From NCBI GenBank assembly GCA_024682395.1, contig JAIKZH010000005.1, positions 48,320 to 112,319 of the forward strand: a DNA stretch of 64,000 nt. The letters run 5' to 3'. The position numbers were made by a program, and so were the translations under genes. This stretch comes from Bacteroidaceae bacterium. Lineage in GTDB: Bacteria > Bacteroidota > Bacteroidia > Bacteroidales > Bacteroidaceae. This document shows positions 19,078 to 27,223 of the stretch, piece after piece. The notes under the pieces are model-generated. The model searched no databases, was not told where the DNA came from, and saw only the letters and a list, made by a program, of their open reading frames with translations. Position 1 is the stretch's first letter; the number at the start of each line of letters is the position of its first letter.

Positions 19078-19178
19078 CAGCAGAAACAACAATATAAACC
19101 AGTTAGATTCGCACATAAAGCGACTCAATGAGTATAAAAGAAATAATCAACAACTAACATATTTAAAAACAAAAAAGA

Positions 19179-21269
19179 ATGCAAAATCTATCAAAAGGAC
19201 GTTCTGCAGCATTATTAATCACAGTTGCAGCACTCTTCACTACTAACAAATCAAGCATTGGTACAATGCAAGCACAGACTAAACCATGCGAAGCTAAATC
19301 GGAATACGTATTCCACGGAGCTGGTAACCCTTACTTGCCATTATGGGAGCACCTTCCTGACGGAGAACCACGTGTGTTCGAAGATCCTGATAACCCAGGC
19401 AAATTCCGTGCGTATATCATCGGTTCACACGATTTACGTTATAATAGTTATTGCGGTCCTGATATTCGCATGTGGTCCGCTCCAGTAGAAGACTTAAGTA
19501 GCTGGCGCGACGAAGGACCTATCTTCACATACAACATAGACGATCAATGGGACGTAATGTATGCTCCAGACCTTGTTGAGGTTAAAGAAAATGGTAAGAA
19601 GGTTTATTACCTATATCCTCACAGTAGAGGTAGAGGACGTATCTCACTCATCGCAAAAAGTACTCGTCCTGATGGCCCATACGCTGTTATAAACGCAACA
19701 GAAGATGGTCGCAAGGCTCTTCCTGAAAGTATTTTAGGATTTGACCCTTCTGTATTTATTGAAAACATAACAGATCCAAAAGATCCTGATTATAATATCG
19801 GTTTCCGTGCATACGGATTCTGGGGATTCCAACATTCTACAGCTGCCCAACTCGACCAAAAAGCAATGTACGCAAAACGCCCTGGTACAGAGGTTGTAGA
19901 TCCATTCATCCCAGCAAGCCGCAGATATGGTGTGCCATTCGATCCAGAAGGAACTGTATTCCCTGCATTATATAAAGGACAAAAACCAGGCGACTTCAAC
20001 TTCTTCGAAGCATCATCTATTCGTCAAGTAGGAAACAAGTACGTAATGGTATTCTCTGGATATTCAGGTCCTGAATACGGATTAGGAAGTACAAACTCAG
20101 CACTTAGATATGCATTCGGAGATTCTCCACTTGGTCCATGGCGTAGCGGAGGTGTATTGGTTGATTCACGTGGTGTCGTACTAAACGAAGATGGCACAAA
20201 ACTTGTTGAGACTAACTCTGCACACAACACCCACGGAAGTCTTCAGGAAATCAACGGTCAATGGTATGTATTCTACCACCGTCCACCACGTGGATTCGGT
20301 TTTGCGCGTCAAGCAATGGTTGCTCCTGTTAAGATTGAATGGGACAAGAAATCAGTTGCAGAGGGAGGTATAGTAACAATACAAGGTTACGATCCATACG
20401 CAAAAGATAATGTATGGAAGGCAAAAGACTCAAAAGGTCATGTATATAATGGTGCAGAAGTGACATCTGAAGGATTCCACATTTTCGGACTTGATCCATA
20501 TGCTTACTATTCAGCAGGATATGCTTGTTATATGTCAAACCACAGACACATGCAAGACTCATGGGACTGGTGGGATAACAACATGAACATCTCATCAATC
20601 AAGAACAAAGAGATTGTTGGTTTCAAATACTTCGGTTTTGGTGGATTAGAAAAAGACACTAAAGGAATAAAAGCATTCAGTGGAGCACAAAAAGGCAACA
20701 ACACTGCTATCAACGTGTTCCTTACTCCACAAACCGACAATGCGTTCAAAATCAATGTAATGATTGACGGACCATGGGATAACAAGACATGGAAAGGAAA
20801 GAAAATCGCAACCATCAACGTTCCTGCTGGATCAGCAAAGACTGGATCAAAATTCACAGCAGATGTTGCTAAATATGTTGAAGGTTTGAAGGGCAAACAC
20901 GCTATATATCTTGTTGCAGAAGGCAATGACGACACAGAATTGTTCACTCTACATGGTATTGGTTTCAGCAGCAATACAAAGAGCATAGAGCGTCCTGTTC
21001 CACCAACTATCAACATTGAAATCGATGGAGAGAAACTTAACATGCCATCAACACCAATACGTTCAACAGAACAAAATGGATATTGCGATGTTAAGCACTA
21101 CGCTATTGAATACAACGCAAAACCTGACACTAAGATTTCAAATATCAGTGTGACATCTTCTGATCCTTCAGTTAAGGTTGTTGTAGAACCAATAGTTGAT
21201 GGAGTAATCAAAGTTATTGCTACTTACAACGAATTAGACAAAGTTTATCTCATAAGAGTAAACCAATAA
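19179..21269 (+). CDS. secreted glycoside hydrolase family 43-like protein
   Basis: The 696-residue protein starts with a signal-like segment (LLITVAALFTT) and continues into a five-bladed propeller glycosidase domain to about residue 405. Expected acidic residues lie in EPRVFEDPDN, DVMYAPDLVEV and FFEASSIRQV (near residue 275). The blade motif HGSLQEINGQWYVFYHR is typical of GH43 arabinosidases and xylosidases. A CBM6-like domain follows (DGPWDNKTW, KIATINVPAG, KHAIYLVAEG), then a small beta-domain at the end. No SusC/SusD pair is adjacent, so it is a solitary exo-acting enzyme, probably on plant arabinoxylan-type side chains. The linkage is inferred from the family. Confidence 0.85.
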   Translation: MQNLSKGRSAALLITVAALFTTNKSSIGTMQAQTKPCEAKSEYVFHGAGNPYLPLWEHLPDGEPRVFEDPDNPGKFRAYIIGSHDLRYNSYCGPDIRMWSAPVEDLSSWRDEGPIFTYNIDDQWDVMYAPDLVEVKENGKKVYYLYPHSRGRGRISLIAKSTRPDGPYAVINATEDGRKALPESILGFDPSVFIENITDPKDPDYNIGFRAYGFWGFQHSTAAQLDQKAMYAKRPGTEVVDPFIPASRRYGVPFDPEGTVFPALYKGQKPGDFNFFEASSIRQVGNKYVMVFSGYSGPEYGLGSTNSALRYAFGDSPLGPWRSGGVLVDSRGVVLNEDGTKLVETNSAHNTHGSLQEINGQWYVFYHRPPRGFGFARQAMVAPVKIEWDKKSVAEGGIVTIQGYDPYAKDNVWKAKDSKGHVYNGAEVTSEGFHIFGLDPYAYYSAGYACYMSNHRHMQDSWDWWDNNMNISSIKNKEIVGFKYFGFGGLEKDTKGIKAFSGAQKGNNTAINVFLTPQTDNAFKINVMIDGPWDNKTWKGKKIATINVPAGSAKTGSKFTADVAKYVEGLKGKHAIYLVAEGNDDTELFTLHGIGFSSNTKSIERPVPPTINIEIDGEKLNMPSTPIRSTEQNGYCDVKHYAIEYNAKPDTKISNISVTSSDPSVKVVVEPIVDGVIKVIATYNELDKVYLIRVNQ

Positions 21270-21289
21270 TACTTTTAAAATGTACTTGA

Positions 21290-21329
21290 ATAAATAAAGG
21301 TTGGAATGATTTCCAACCTTTATTTATTT
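21290..21329. terminator. bidirectional terminator
   Basis: Perfect 18-bp inverted repeat (outer part AATAAATAAAGG, inner part TTGGAA) with a TGAT loop. Terminal AT-rich arms give T-rich tails on both strands. It separates the GH43-like gene from the converging lipoprotein operon. Confidence 0.9.
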
Positions 21330-21416
21330 TAGAATGTTTATTCAATTTTTGACTTCTCATCGCAAAGATTTTGAATAAAATCGAAGCAACAGTAATATTA
21401 ATGAATACAAATAATC

Positions 21417-21977
21417 TCATTGTTTTGCAGATTTGTTATTCTTTAATATTTCTATAAATAGATTTTCCATTTCATTAGTTGAGAACGGAAGTCCCACCAT
21501 TAATACACTGTCTTTATCATTCATCACAAAATGGTGAAATAAATTTGATTCAGCAATATGTGGATTTGCTGAAAGAAAACAATTTAAAGTGTCAAGATAT
21601 ACAGGACTCTGTATACGAGAATTATACAATGATGAACATACCGCATCTACATATGCGCGAGATATATTTATAATAAATATAAACTCTACATCTGGATATA
21701 AATCTCGTTTTTTAGCATCAATCAAAGTCATTTTATTTATTTCGCAGGGTGTACAACTTAATGAATCAACATAATACACCATTTTTATAGATTTATGACT
21801 TTCGGTTGAGTCTGAAAACATAGAACAATAATGTTTATCCAATTTATCATATGGAATATGAATTGGTATAGACATAAAATCTGAGATTTGATTCTTAAGA
21901 TTATTTGAAGAACATCCAGCAAATAACACAATTAGAAATGACAATATTATCCACGTAAATATTACTTGTCTGTTCAT
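21417..21977 (-). CDS. thioredoxin-like lipoprotein with CxxC (CTPC)
   Basis: The 186-residue protein has a lipobox ending FAGC (Cys22) and a thioredoxin-type redox site DSLSCTPCE (Cys75, Cys78) after a strand KMVYYV. It aligns throughout with the lipoprotein at 61353-61886: both have S(V/I)P followed by VYxDSxSCxxC, then NPxI and a tail DSVxxxGxP. It starts 7 nt after the propeller gene and is surely cotranscribed with it. I infer an envelope thiol-disulfide role. The family is not one I can name precisely, and the partner protein is unknown. Confidence 0.8.
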   Translation of the reverse strand: MNRQVIFTWIILSFLIVLFAGCSSNNLKNQISDFMSIPIHIPYDKLDKHYCSMFSDSTESHKSIKMVYYVDSLSCTPCEINKMTLIDAKKRDLYPDVEFIFIINISRAYVDAVCSSLYNSRIQSPVYLDTLNCFLSANPHIAESNLFHHFVMNDKDSVLMVGLPFSTNEMENLFIEILKNNKSAKQ

Positions 21978-21984
21978 ATCAGTC

Positions 21985-23133
21985 TTATTCTTTCAATTTC
22001 ATACGTACTAACACATAATTACTCTTTGGTGATAATGGTTCTTTAAATTTACTGACTGCATCTTCAAAAACATGATAGGTTCTTTGATCATCTTGCATCT
22101 CTAATCCTATTGGCATTTTAATAACATCCTCAGCACTTAGTATTGCATAATAATAACCATCATGATACTCTTTTAAAGTTGGTAGCCAGTCATATAAGCG
22201 ATATACATCATATGTTTTCTTATCATAATCGAATATAAACGGGCCTATTACATTGTTATAATCATAATAACCAAACATCTTATTATTAGCTAAGAAACAT
22301 TCAAAGACACAATTACACTCTAAGGATTTGTCTTGTTTTTCTGCCGCTGCCACTTTATCAAAAGTCACAATATTATCATCCTTTATTGAGTAACATTGCA
22401 TATTTTCTGTACTATCAGGATTGAATATATAGAATTTTGAATCATATGGATCGTAAAAATACACATTTTTACCGTCGTAATTAAGCGACATATTACCTAC
22501 AACAGGAGGTCCATAGCCAAGTCGTTTCTCACCAATATAAACTAAATTTTCTTTTACATAAAAATCTTTGTCGAATAATTGTAGAAGATATTCTGAGCCT
22601 TCATAACGTGTTGACATTACATATCCATCACGAATTGCCTCTATCTGATAGTTTGCATGTTTACATTCGTCTAATGCAACTTCTTTTATGAATTTACCAT
22701 CATAGTCAAAAATCTTGATTTTGTTATAATAGAGAATCAATACTGTTTTCTCATAAGGATTTATGGCAACATCATCTATAGTGAGATACTCACTTTTGCT
22801 ACCTCCCATATTACTGATTCTCCTTATAAAACTACCATCAAGGCCAAATTCCAATACTTTATTTTCTGGCCCTCTGTCATAAATGAACATGCGGTCACCA
22901 TCTATTCTTATCTTACTGACAGATGATAGCATACATTCTTTATTATTCTCAAGAGGTATAAACTGAATATCCGTAAAAAAATCAACAACACTCGCCACCG
23001 TATCGTAAGAATGGAAGAACGGGGTTATCTCCGTTACATTCACGTTCTTTGCTTTATTTTCCTTAGTATTACAAGAAACGATGCACAATGACAATAGTAA
23101 CACTATTATAAGTTGGGCTGATATCTTATTCAT
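21985..23133 (-). CDS. 6-bladed beta-propeller lipoprotein
   Basis: The 382-residue protein carries a lipoprotein signal ending CIVSC (Cys21). It has propeller-like repeats in which a strand such as RMFIYDRGPENKVLEF or VYFYDPYDSKFYIFN is followed by a turn and another strand. This is the Bacteroidetes 6-bladed propeller family found beside small secreted peptides. No enzymatic motif is visible, so a binding or scaffold role in the outer membrane is likely. It is the first gene of a two-gene operon. Its promoter and leader (23245-23340) are homologous to those of the peptide locus at 63.3 kb. A 30-nt palindrome lies 18 nt before its start codon. Confidence 0.8.
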   Translation of the reverse strand: MNKISAQLIIVLLLSLCIVSCNTKENKAKNVNVTEITPFFHSYDTVASVVDFFTDIQFIPLENNKECMLSSVSKIRIDGDRMFIYDRGPENKVLEFGLDGSFIRRISNMGGSKSEYLTIDDVAINPYEKTVLILYYNKIKIFDYDGKFIKEVALDECKHANYQIEAIRDGYVMSTRYEGSEYLLQLFDKDFYVKENLVYIGEKRLGYGPPVVGNMSLNYDGKNVYFYDPYDSKFYIFNPDSTENMQCYSIKDDNIVTFDKVAAAEKQDKSLECNCVFECFLANNKMFGYYDYNNVIGPFIFDYDKKTYDVYRLYDWLPTLKEYHDGYYYAILSAEDVIKMPIGLEMQDDQRTYHVFEDAVSKFKEPLSPKSNYVLVRMKLKE

Positions 23134-23151
23134 TTCTATTGTTTATTAAAT

Positions 23152-23181
23152 GTTGTGCTAATCATTAATGATCAGCACAAC
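23152..23181 (-). repeat. 30-nt near-perfect palindrome in leader
   Basis: Two 15-nt arms (GTTGTGCTGATCATT on the minus strand and its partner) pair at 14 of 15 positions, the exception being a G-T pair. It lies between the promoter and the propeller ATG and is not followed by a T run, so it is a leader hairpin or operator rather than a terminator. Confidence 0.6.
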
Positions 23182-23244
23182 TATATTAGTATTATTTAGT
23201 CATGATTATATACTATAACGCAGGACATGATTATGCTGAAGGGT

Positions 23245-23300
23245 TAGACTTATGGTAAAGAAAACGTTATTCAAAACCATAAAGACTTGTTTGATTGTGT
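23245..23300 (-). promoter_or_regulatory. conserved operon leader, copy A
   Basis: This transcribed leader block aligns with 63553-63613. Shared segments on the minus strand are CAATCAAA, AGTCTTTATGG, GAATAAC and TAAGTCTA. It can form a hairpin between the TTATGGT and ACCATAA segments, and a related hairpin with a bulge forms in the other copy. Confidence 0.65.
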
Positions 23301-23308
23301 CGAAAACA

Positions 23309-23340
23309 CAAATCAAGTGCAAAGAAACGAAACTTCCAAA
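23309..23340 (-). promoter_or_regulatory. promoter of propeller/CxxC operon A
   Basis: Minus-strand TTTG-N20-TTGATTTG; the -7 box differs from TAnnTTTG at one position. The spacer starts GAAG, as in the promoter at 63633-63664, and both sit at the same place relative to the conserved leader. Confidence 0.7.
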
Positions 23341-23519
23341 TATTTTCGTAAAAAAATGCAAAAAAGTTGACTTTTTTATTAAAAACAACTTAATTTTGAC
23401 ACAATACGCAGGAATATAGTGACACTTTTAGTGCCTTTCTTTTTTTTAAAATCAATCTAAAAAAATGTATTAATCACGACTTTCACATTTCTTCAGTCGA
23501 GAGTTTAAGACATATAACT

Positions 23520-24701
23520 TTATTTTATATTGATTTTATAACTAACTAATATCTGATTCACTTGTCCTTTGCGTACTTTCTCAATATAAGGTTTCAATAT
23601 TTCGGGAACATTATCTCCTAAATACTCATCAGGAAAACTTAATACTGTATGTGAGAAGGTGGCATAATACCTACCTTTATAATACCAACGAGGACATGAA
23701 TATATCATATATTTAGAGAATTGTTTTCTTCCCATAAAGTCATTGTAGAATTGTGTTGTATAAGTTTTATGTGATGTTTTATCATAAATAACATCAATTG
23801 CATTATTATATCCTATTCGTCGGATAATATATTGAGGTGATTCTACAACTGTCCCATTATAGAAAGCCTTTTCACCTAATAAATCATAGGGATCTTTAAA
23901 TGACTCTTTTATCTCCTCATCTGTATAAAACTCAGCATTTGTTCCTTTATATGTATATGTAGCATATGGGAATACCTTACCACTATCTAAAGCATAAACT
24001 GTTTCATAAAGTGTTGGAGAATATAAAATATACTCACTACCCCATGAGAAATATGTCATTGCATCCTCCATCATTTGATACCCAATATGTGTTGTTGGAA
24101 TATATTTTTCAACAAGTTCGTCATTTTTATCATATACATTTAGCATATGATCTGTCTCTGGTAGGATTTCTCCATTAGTATATCCTAAATCTGATTGAGA
24201 ATAAAAGAAGCCTTTGTCATAAATCACATCGTCAGAATCATATATTGATGACTGATGTTCACCTACGAAAGTACCATCGGTCTTATACATCAAAGCTCGT
24301 TTTGATCCATTATCTGAAATAATGAACACGTTGTCTTGAGGATTATAAAACAAATTTCGAGCCTTTACCCATTCCTCATGAGAACGACCTATTTTCTTTA
24401 TTGAACTAAGATATCTTCCATCCATCGTATATTTGTTGATATATCCACCATATGATGATGTAAAACAACACATTGTATCGTCAATAAATATAATATTTGT
24501 AATACCAGGTAATATCGAGTTCATTGCTGTATCCAATTCAATTATCTGAATATCAGAGACTATATCTTTGACATCCACAAAATGGTCATCATCGAATTCA
24601 ATAACATACTTTGCATCAGCGGTTTCGGTGTTTTGTTGATTCTTACAACTAAAAACTGCTACTAATACTACGATTAAGATTGGGAAAAAACTTTTATTCA
24701 T
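23520..24701 (-). CDS. 6-bladed beta-propeller lipoprotein (second)
   Basis: The 393-residue lipoprotein has a signal ending VFSC (Cys19). It carries propeller-like strand pairs such as NPQDNVFIISDNGSKRALM and GGYINKYTMDGRYLSSI. It is of the same general family as its neighbour, but the sequences are well diverged. It has its own upstream region with a -7 box at 24797-24804, so it is probably a separate transcription unit. No catalytic motif is visible. Adjacency to the other propeller suggests expansion of a paralogous envelope family; ligand and partner are unknown. Confidence 0.75.
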   Translation of the reverse strand: MNKSFFPILIVVLVAVFSCKNQQNTETADAKYVIEFDDDHFVDVKDIVSDIQIIELDTAMNSILPGITNIIFIDDTMCCFTSSYGGYINKYTMDGRYLSSIKKIGRSHEEWVKARNLFYNPQDNVFIISDNGSKRALMYKTDGTFVGEHQSSIYDSDDVIYDKGFFYSQSDLGYTNGEILPETDHMLNVYDKNDELVEKYIPTTHIGYQMMEDAMTYFSWGSEYILYSPTLYETVYALDSGKVFPYATYTYKGTNAEFYTDEEIKESFKDPYDLLGEKAFYNGTVVESPQYIIRRIGYNNAIDVIYDKTSHKTYTTQFYNDFMGRKQFSKYMIYSCPRWYYKGRYYATFSHTVLSFPDEYLGDNVPEILKPYIEKVRKGQVNQILVSYKINIK

Positions 24702-24773
24702 ATTAGGTATTTTTTATTTATAACGAATGTTATATATATTTATTGTATAAAGAAGAAAAAAATCGACAAAAGG

Positions 24774-24813
24774 GGCGAATTTGCCGCAATCCTCAGCAAA
24801 CTTAGAGATAATT
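24774..24813 (-). repeat. 40-nt repeat, copy 2, with -7 box of the second propeller gene
   Basis: Related to 13635-13674. On the minus strand it includes TAAGTTTG (24797-24804), a perfect TAnnTTTG, positioned about 95 nt upstream of the 393-residue propeller gene. The -33 position is not TTTG-like. Confidence 0.5.
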
Positions 24814-24829
24814 TTTGACGATGCTATGA

Positions 24830-24864
24830 TTTTGACATATCAAGATAAGTATGATATGTCAAAA
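24830..24864. repeat. 13-bp perfect inverted repeat
   Basis: TTTTGACATATCA and TGATATGTCAAAA flank a 9-nt loop, between divergent genes and just upstream of the minus-strand -7 box. The position suits an operator better than a terminator. Confidence 0.5.
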
Positions 24865-24928
24865 ACCACGTTAAAACACAAATTTAGCATTAATTCATTA
24901 AATACGTGAATTAAATTTCCTAAATACA

Positions 24929-24960
24929 TTTCAGTATTTCACTAATAATTCGTAACTTTG
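24929..24960 (+). promoter_or_regulatory. pgk promoter
   Basis: TTTC-N20-TAACTTTG: the -7 box is perfect and the -33 box matches 3 of 4 positions. The leader would be about 75 nt. Confidence 0.7.
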
Positions 24961-25041
24961 CAAAATGTAATGCATATGTCATGCATATAAAAGAAAACAA
25001 AGAGATTTTTTTAAACTCAAATAACAAAATAGACAAAACGT

Positions 25042-26307
25042 ATGAAAATTCAAGATTACAACTTTGCTGGTAAAAAAGCAATCGTACGCGTTGACTTCAA
25101 CGTGCCAATCCAAGATGGAAAAATCACAGACATGACTCGTATCAACGGAGCCCTCCCTACATTGAAATTAATTCTCGAAGGCGGTGGTGCTTTGATCATC
25201 ATGTCACACATGGGTAAGCCAAAAGGTAAGGTAAAGGCAGAACTTTCACTTGGTCAGATTGTTGATGCTGTAAGCAAAGCACTCGGCGCTCCAGTAAAAT
25301 TTGCAGAAGACTGCGGAAAGGCACAAGAAGCTGCTAAAGCTCTTAAGCCAGGAGAAGTTCTTTTGTTAGAAAACCTTCGTTTCTATCCAGAAGAAGAAGG
25401 AAAGCCAGTTGGAATCGACAAGGAAGATCCTGCATACGAAGAAGCTAAGAAAGCTATGAAAGCAAGCCAAAAAGAATTTGCTAAGACTTTGGCTTCATAT
25501 GCTGATTGCTATGTAATGGATGCATTCGGTACTGCTCACCGTAAGCATGCTTCTACTGCTGTAATCGCAGATTACTTCGATGCTGACAACAAGATGCTCG
25601 GTCTTCTTATGGAAAAAGAAGTACAAGCTGTTGACGCTGTTCTTTCAAATATCAAACGTCCATTCGTTGCTATCATGGGTGGTTCAAAGGTATCTTCAAA
25701 GATCGGTATCATCGAAAACCTTCTTGGTAAAGTTGACAAACTCATCCTTTGTGGTGGTATGACATACACATTCGCTAAGGCTCACGGTGGCGAAATTGGT
25801 AACTCAATCGTTGAGTTAGACAAACTCGATGTAGCTCTTGGAGTTGAAGAACTTGCAAAGAAGAACGGTGTTGAACTCGTATTGGGTGTCGACTCTGTAT
25901 GCTGCACAGACTACGACTTCGCTACAGCAACTATTAAGGACGGAGCTAAGGTTGAAGTATTCGAATCTAACAAGATTCCTGCAGAATTTGAAGGTCTTGA
26001 CGCTGGTCCTAAGAGCCGCGAGAAGTTTGCTGCTGCAATCAAGGGTGCTAAGACAATTCTTTGGAATGGTCCTGCAGGATGTTTCGAATGTGATGATTTC
26101 ACACCAGGTTCACGTGCTATCGGTGATGCAGTAGCTGAAGCAACTGCTGAAGGTGCATTCTCACTCATCGGTGGTGGAGACTCTGTTGCATGTGTAAACA
26201 AATTCGGACTTGCTGACAAAGTTAGCTACATCTCTACTGGTGGTGGTGCTCTTCTCGAAGCTATCGAAGGAAAAGTACTCCCAGGAGTTGCTGCAATACA
26301 AGGATAA
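25042..26307 (+). CDS. pgk: phosphoglycerate kinase
   Basis: This glycolytic enzyme (421 aa) transfers phosphate between 1,3-bisphosphoglycerate and ADP. The N-terminal substrate loop [11 protein letters not shown], the MSHMGKPKG segment, the hinge region [17 protein letters not shown] and the C-terminal [13 protein letters not shown] motif near residue 377 are all intact. The codon and base composition look more GC-rich and codon-optimised than the flanking lipoprotein genes, as expected for a highly expressed gene. It has its own consensus promoter. A lipoprotein gene starts 55 nt downstream without an evident terminator between them. Confidence 0.98.
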   Translation: MKIQDYNFAGKKAIVRVDFNVPIQDGKITDMTRINGALPTLKLILEGGGALIIMSHMGKPKGKVKAELSLGQIVDAVSKALGAPVKFAEDCGKAQEAAKALKPGEVLLLENLRFYPEEEGKPVGIDKEDPAYEEAKKAMKASQKEFAKTLASYADCYVMDAFGTAHRKHASTAVIADYFDADNKMLGLLMEKEVQAVDAVLSNIKRPFVAIMGGSKVSSKIGIIENLLGKVDKLILCGGMTYTFAKAHGGEIGNSIVELDKLDVALGVEELAKKNGVELVLGVDSVCCTDYDFATATIKDGAKVEVFESNKIPAEFEGLDAGPKSREKFAAAIKGAKTILWNGPAGCFECDDFTPGSRAIGDAVAEATAEGAFSLIGGGDSVACVNKFGLADKVSYISTGGGALLEAIEGKVLPGVAAIQG

Positions 26308-26362
26308 TAAATTAATATTCCAAAATGTACATTGTTGAAAAACATGTATATGCCCACACAAA

Positions 26363-27214
26363 ATGAAGAAAATATTCATTTTTATTATAACTGTCGTACT
26401 CTGCATGTTACAAGCATGCAAGTACGACAGTTTTAACTCAAAAAACTCAGACAAGCAAAACGGTAAAGACACAGATACCGTTCATATTGCTATTCTACCA
26501 GTCAACGAGTCAGAACCATTAAGATATGCCCAACAAAACGGCATATTCGATTCATTAGGCATATCTGTTTCACTTGATACATTTATGGCCGCCATGGATG
26601 CCGACACAGCATTCATAAACGGAAAAGCACAATTCATAATTACCGATTCCATAAAAGCTAAATATCTGACTTCATTATGTCAAAGTCTTGGCGATAGTGA
26701 TTCTGTATATTCAATCATAACAGACACATTGGAATTATCGCTCATGACTGCCAATACAGCCAGAATCAGGAATCTAAAAAGTTTAAAGGAAAAGATTATT
26801 GCCGTTACACGCAATTCTGCTATCGACTACTCTGCAGATAAGATTCTTCAATCTGCTCAATTAAAGAAAGAAGAACTTAATCGCCCTCAAATCAACAACA
26901 TAGAATTGAGAGCACAAATGCTGAATTTATCACAATATGACGGAGCCATACTACCCGAGCCATTTGCCACACAGTGCGAAGAAATGGGTGCTTACAGACT
27001 CCACACCATAAAAGAGCCTATCCTCGTGTTACTCACACGAAATAAATATATCAAAAACAACAAGGAAATATCCTTGATAAAAAAGGCTTACGAACGAGGC
27101 AAGCAACTATACTTAGCTGATAAAAGAAAACAAATTGTCGCTAAACGTCAAGCCGAAGCACAATCCGATAATAACGGAACAAGAAAAAACACCAACAAGA
27201 ACAATATTAGATAA
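26363..27214 (+). CDS. periplasmic-binding-protein-like lipoprotein
   Basis: The 283-residue protein has a lipobox ending LQAC (Cys19) and an NMT1/TauA-like substrate-binding fold. It opens with the strand VHIAILPVNESEPLRYAQ, then NGIFDSLGI, a GKAQFIITDS segment, and the hinge-like QYDGAILPEPFATQC. Such proteins usually deliver small nitrogen or sulfur compounds to ABC importers. No permease or ATPase gene is adjacent, so the cognate transporter, if any, is elsewhere. The C-terminus is Lys/Asn/Gln-rich and probably disordered. It is 9 nt upstream of the TPR protein gene and likely shares a transcript. Confidence 0.75.
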   Translation: MKKIFIFIITVVLCMLQACKYDSFNSKNSDKQNGKDTDTVHIAILPVNESEPLRYAQQNGIFDSLGISVSLDTFMAAMDADTAFINGKAQFIITDSIKAKYLTSLCQSLGDSDSVYSIITDTLELSLMTANTARIRNLKSLKEKIIAVTRNSAIDYSADKILQSAQLKKEELNRPQINNIELRAQMLNLSQYDGAILPEPFATQCEEMGAYRLHTIKEPILVLLTRNKYIKNNKEISLIKKAYERGKQLYLADKRKQIVAKRQAEAQSDNNGTRKNTNKNNIR

Positions 27215-27223
27215 AGAAATCAC

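Larger units (their letters stand above)
23134..23519. other. regulatory intergenic region of the 22-kb propeller operon
   Basis: This 386-nt gap contains a near-perfect palindrome (23152-23181), a conserved leader block (23245-23300), a dyad over the -7 box (23291-23316) and the promoter (23309-23340), all reading leftward. The rest (23341-23519) is AT-rich with no gene I can support. Confidence 0.6.
24702..25041. other. divergent intergenic region, propeller / pgk
   Basis: This 340-nt gap contains the 40-nt repeat with a minus-strand -7 box (24774-24813), a perfect 13-bp inverted repeat (24830-24864) and the pgk promoter (24929-24960). No gene is seen. Confidence 0.65.

Noticed and set aside
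20528..21043. 171-codon minus-strand frame over the GH43-like gene
   Set aside because: Shadow of the coding frame; no promoter or recognisable domain.
23206..23388. 60-codon minus-strand frame upstream of the propeller operon
   Set aside because: It overlaps the promoter and conserved leader and its translation is a low-complexity AT-rich sequence without family features.
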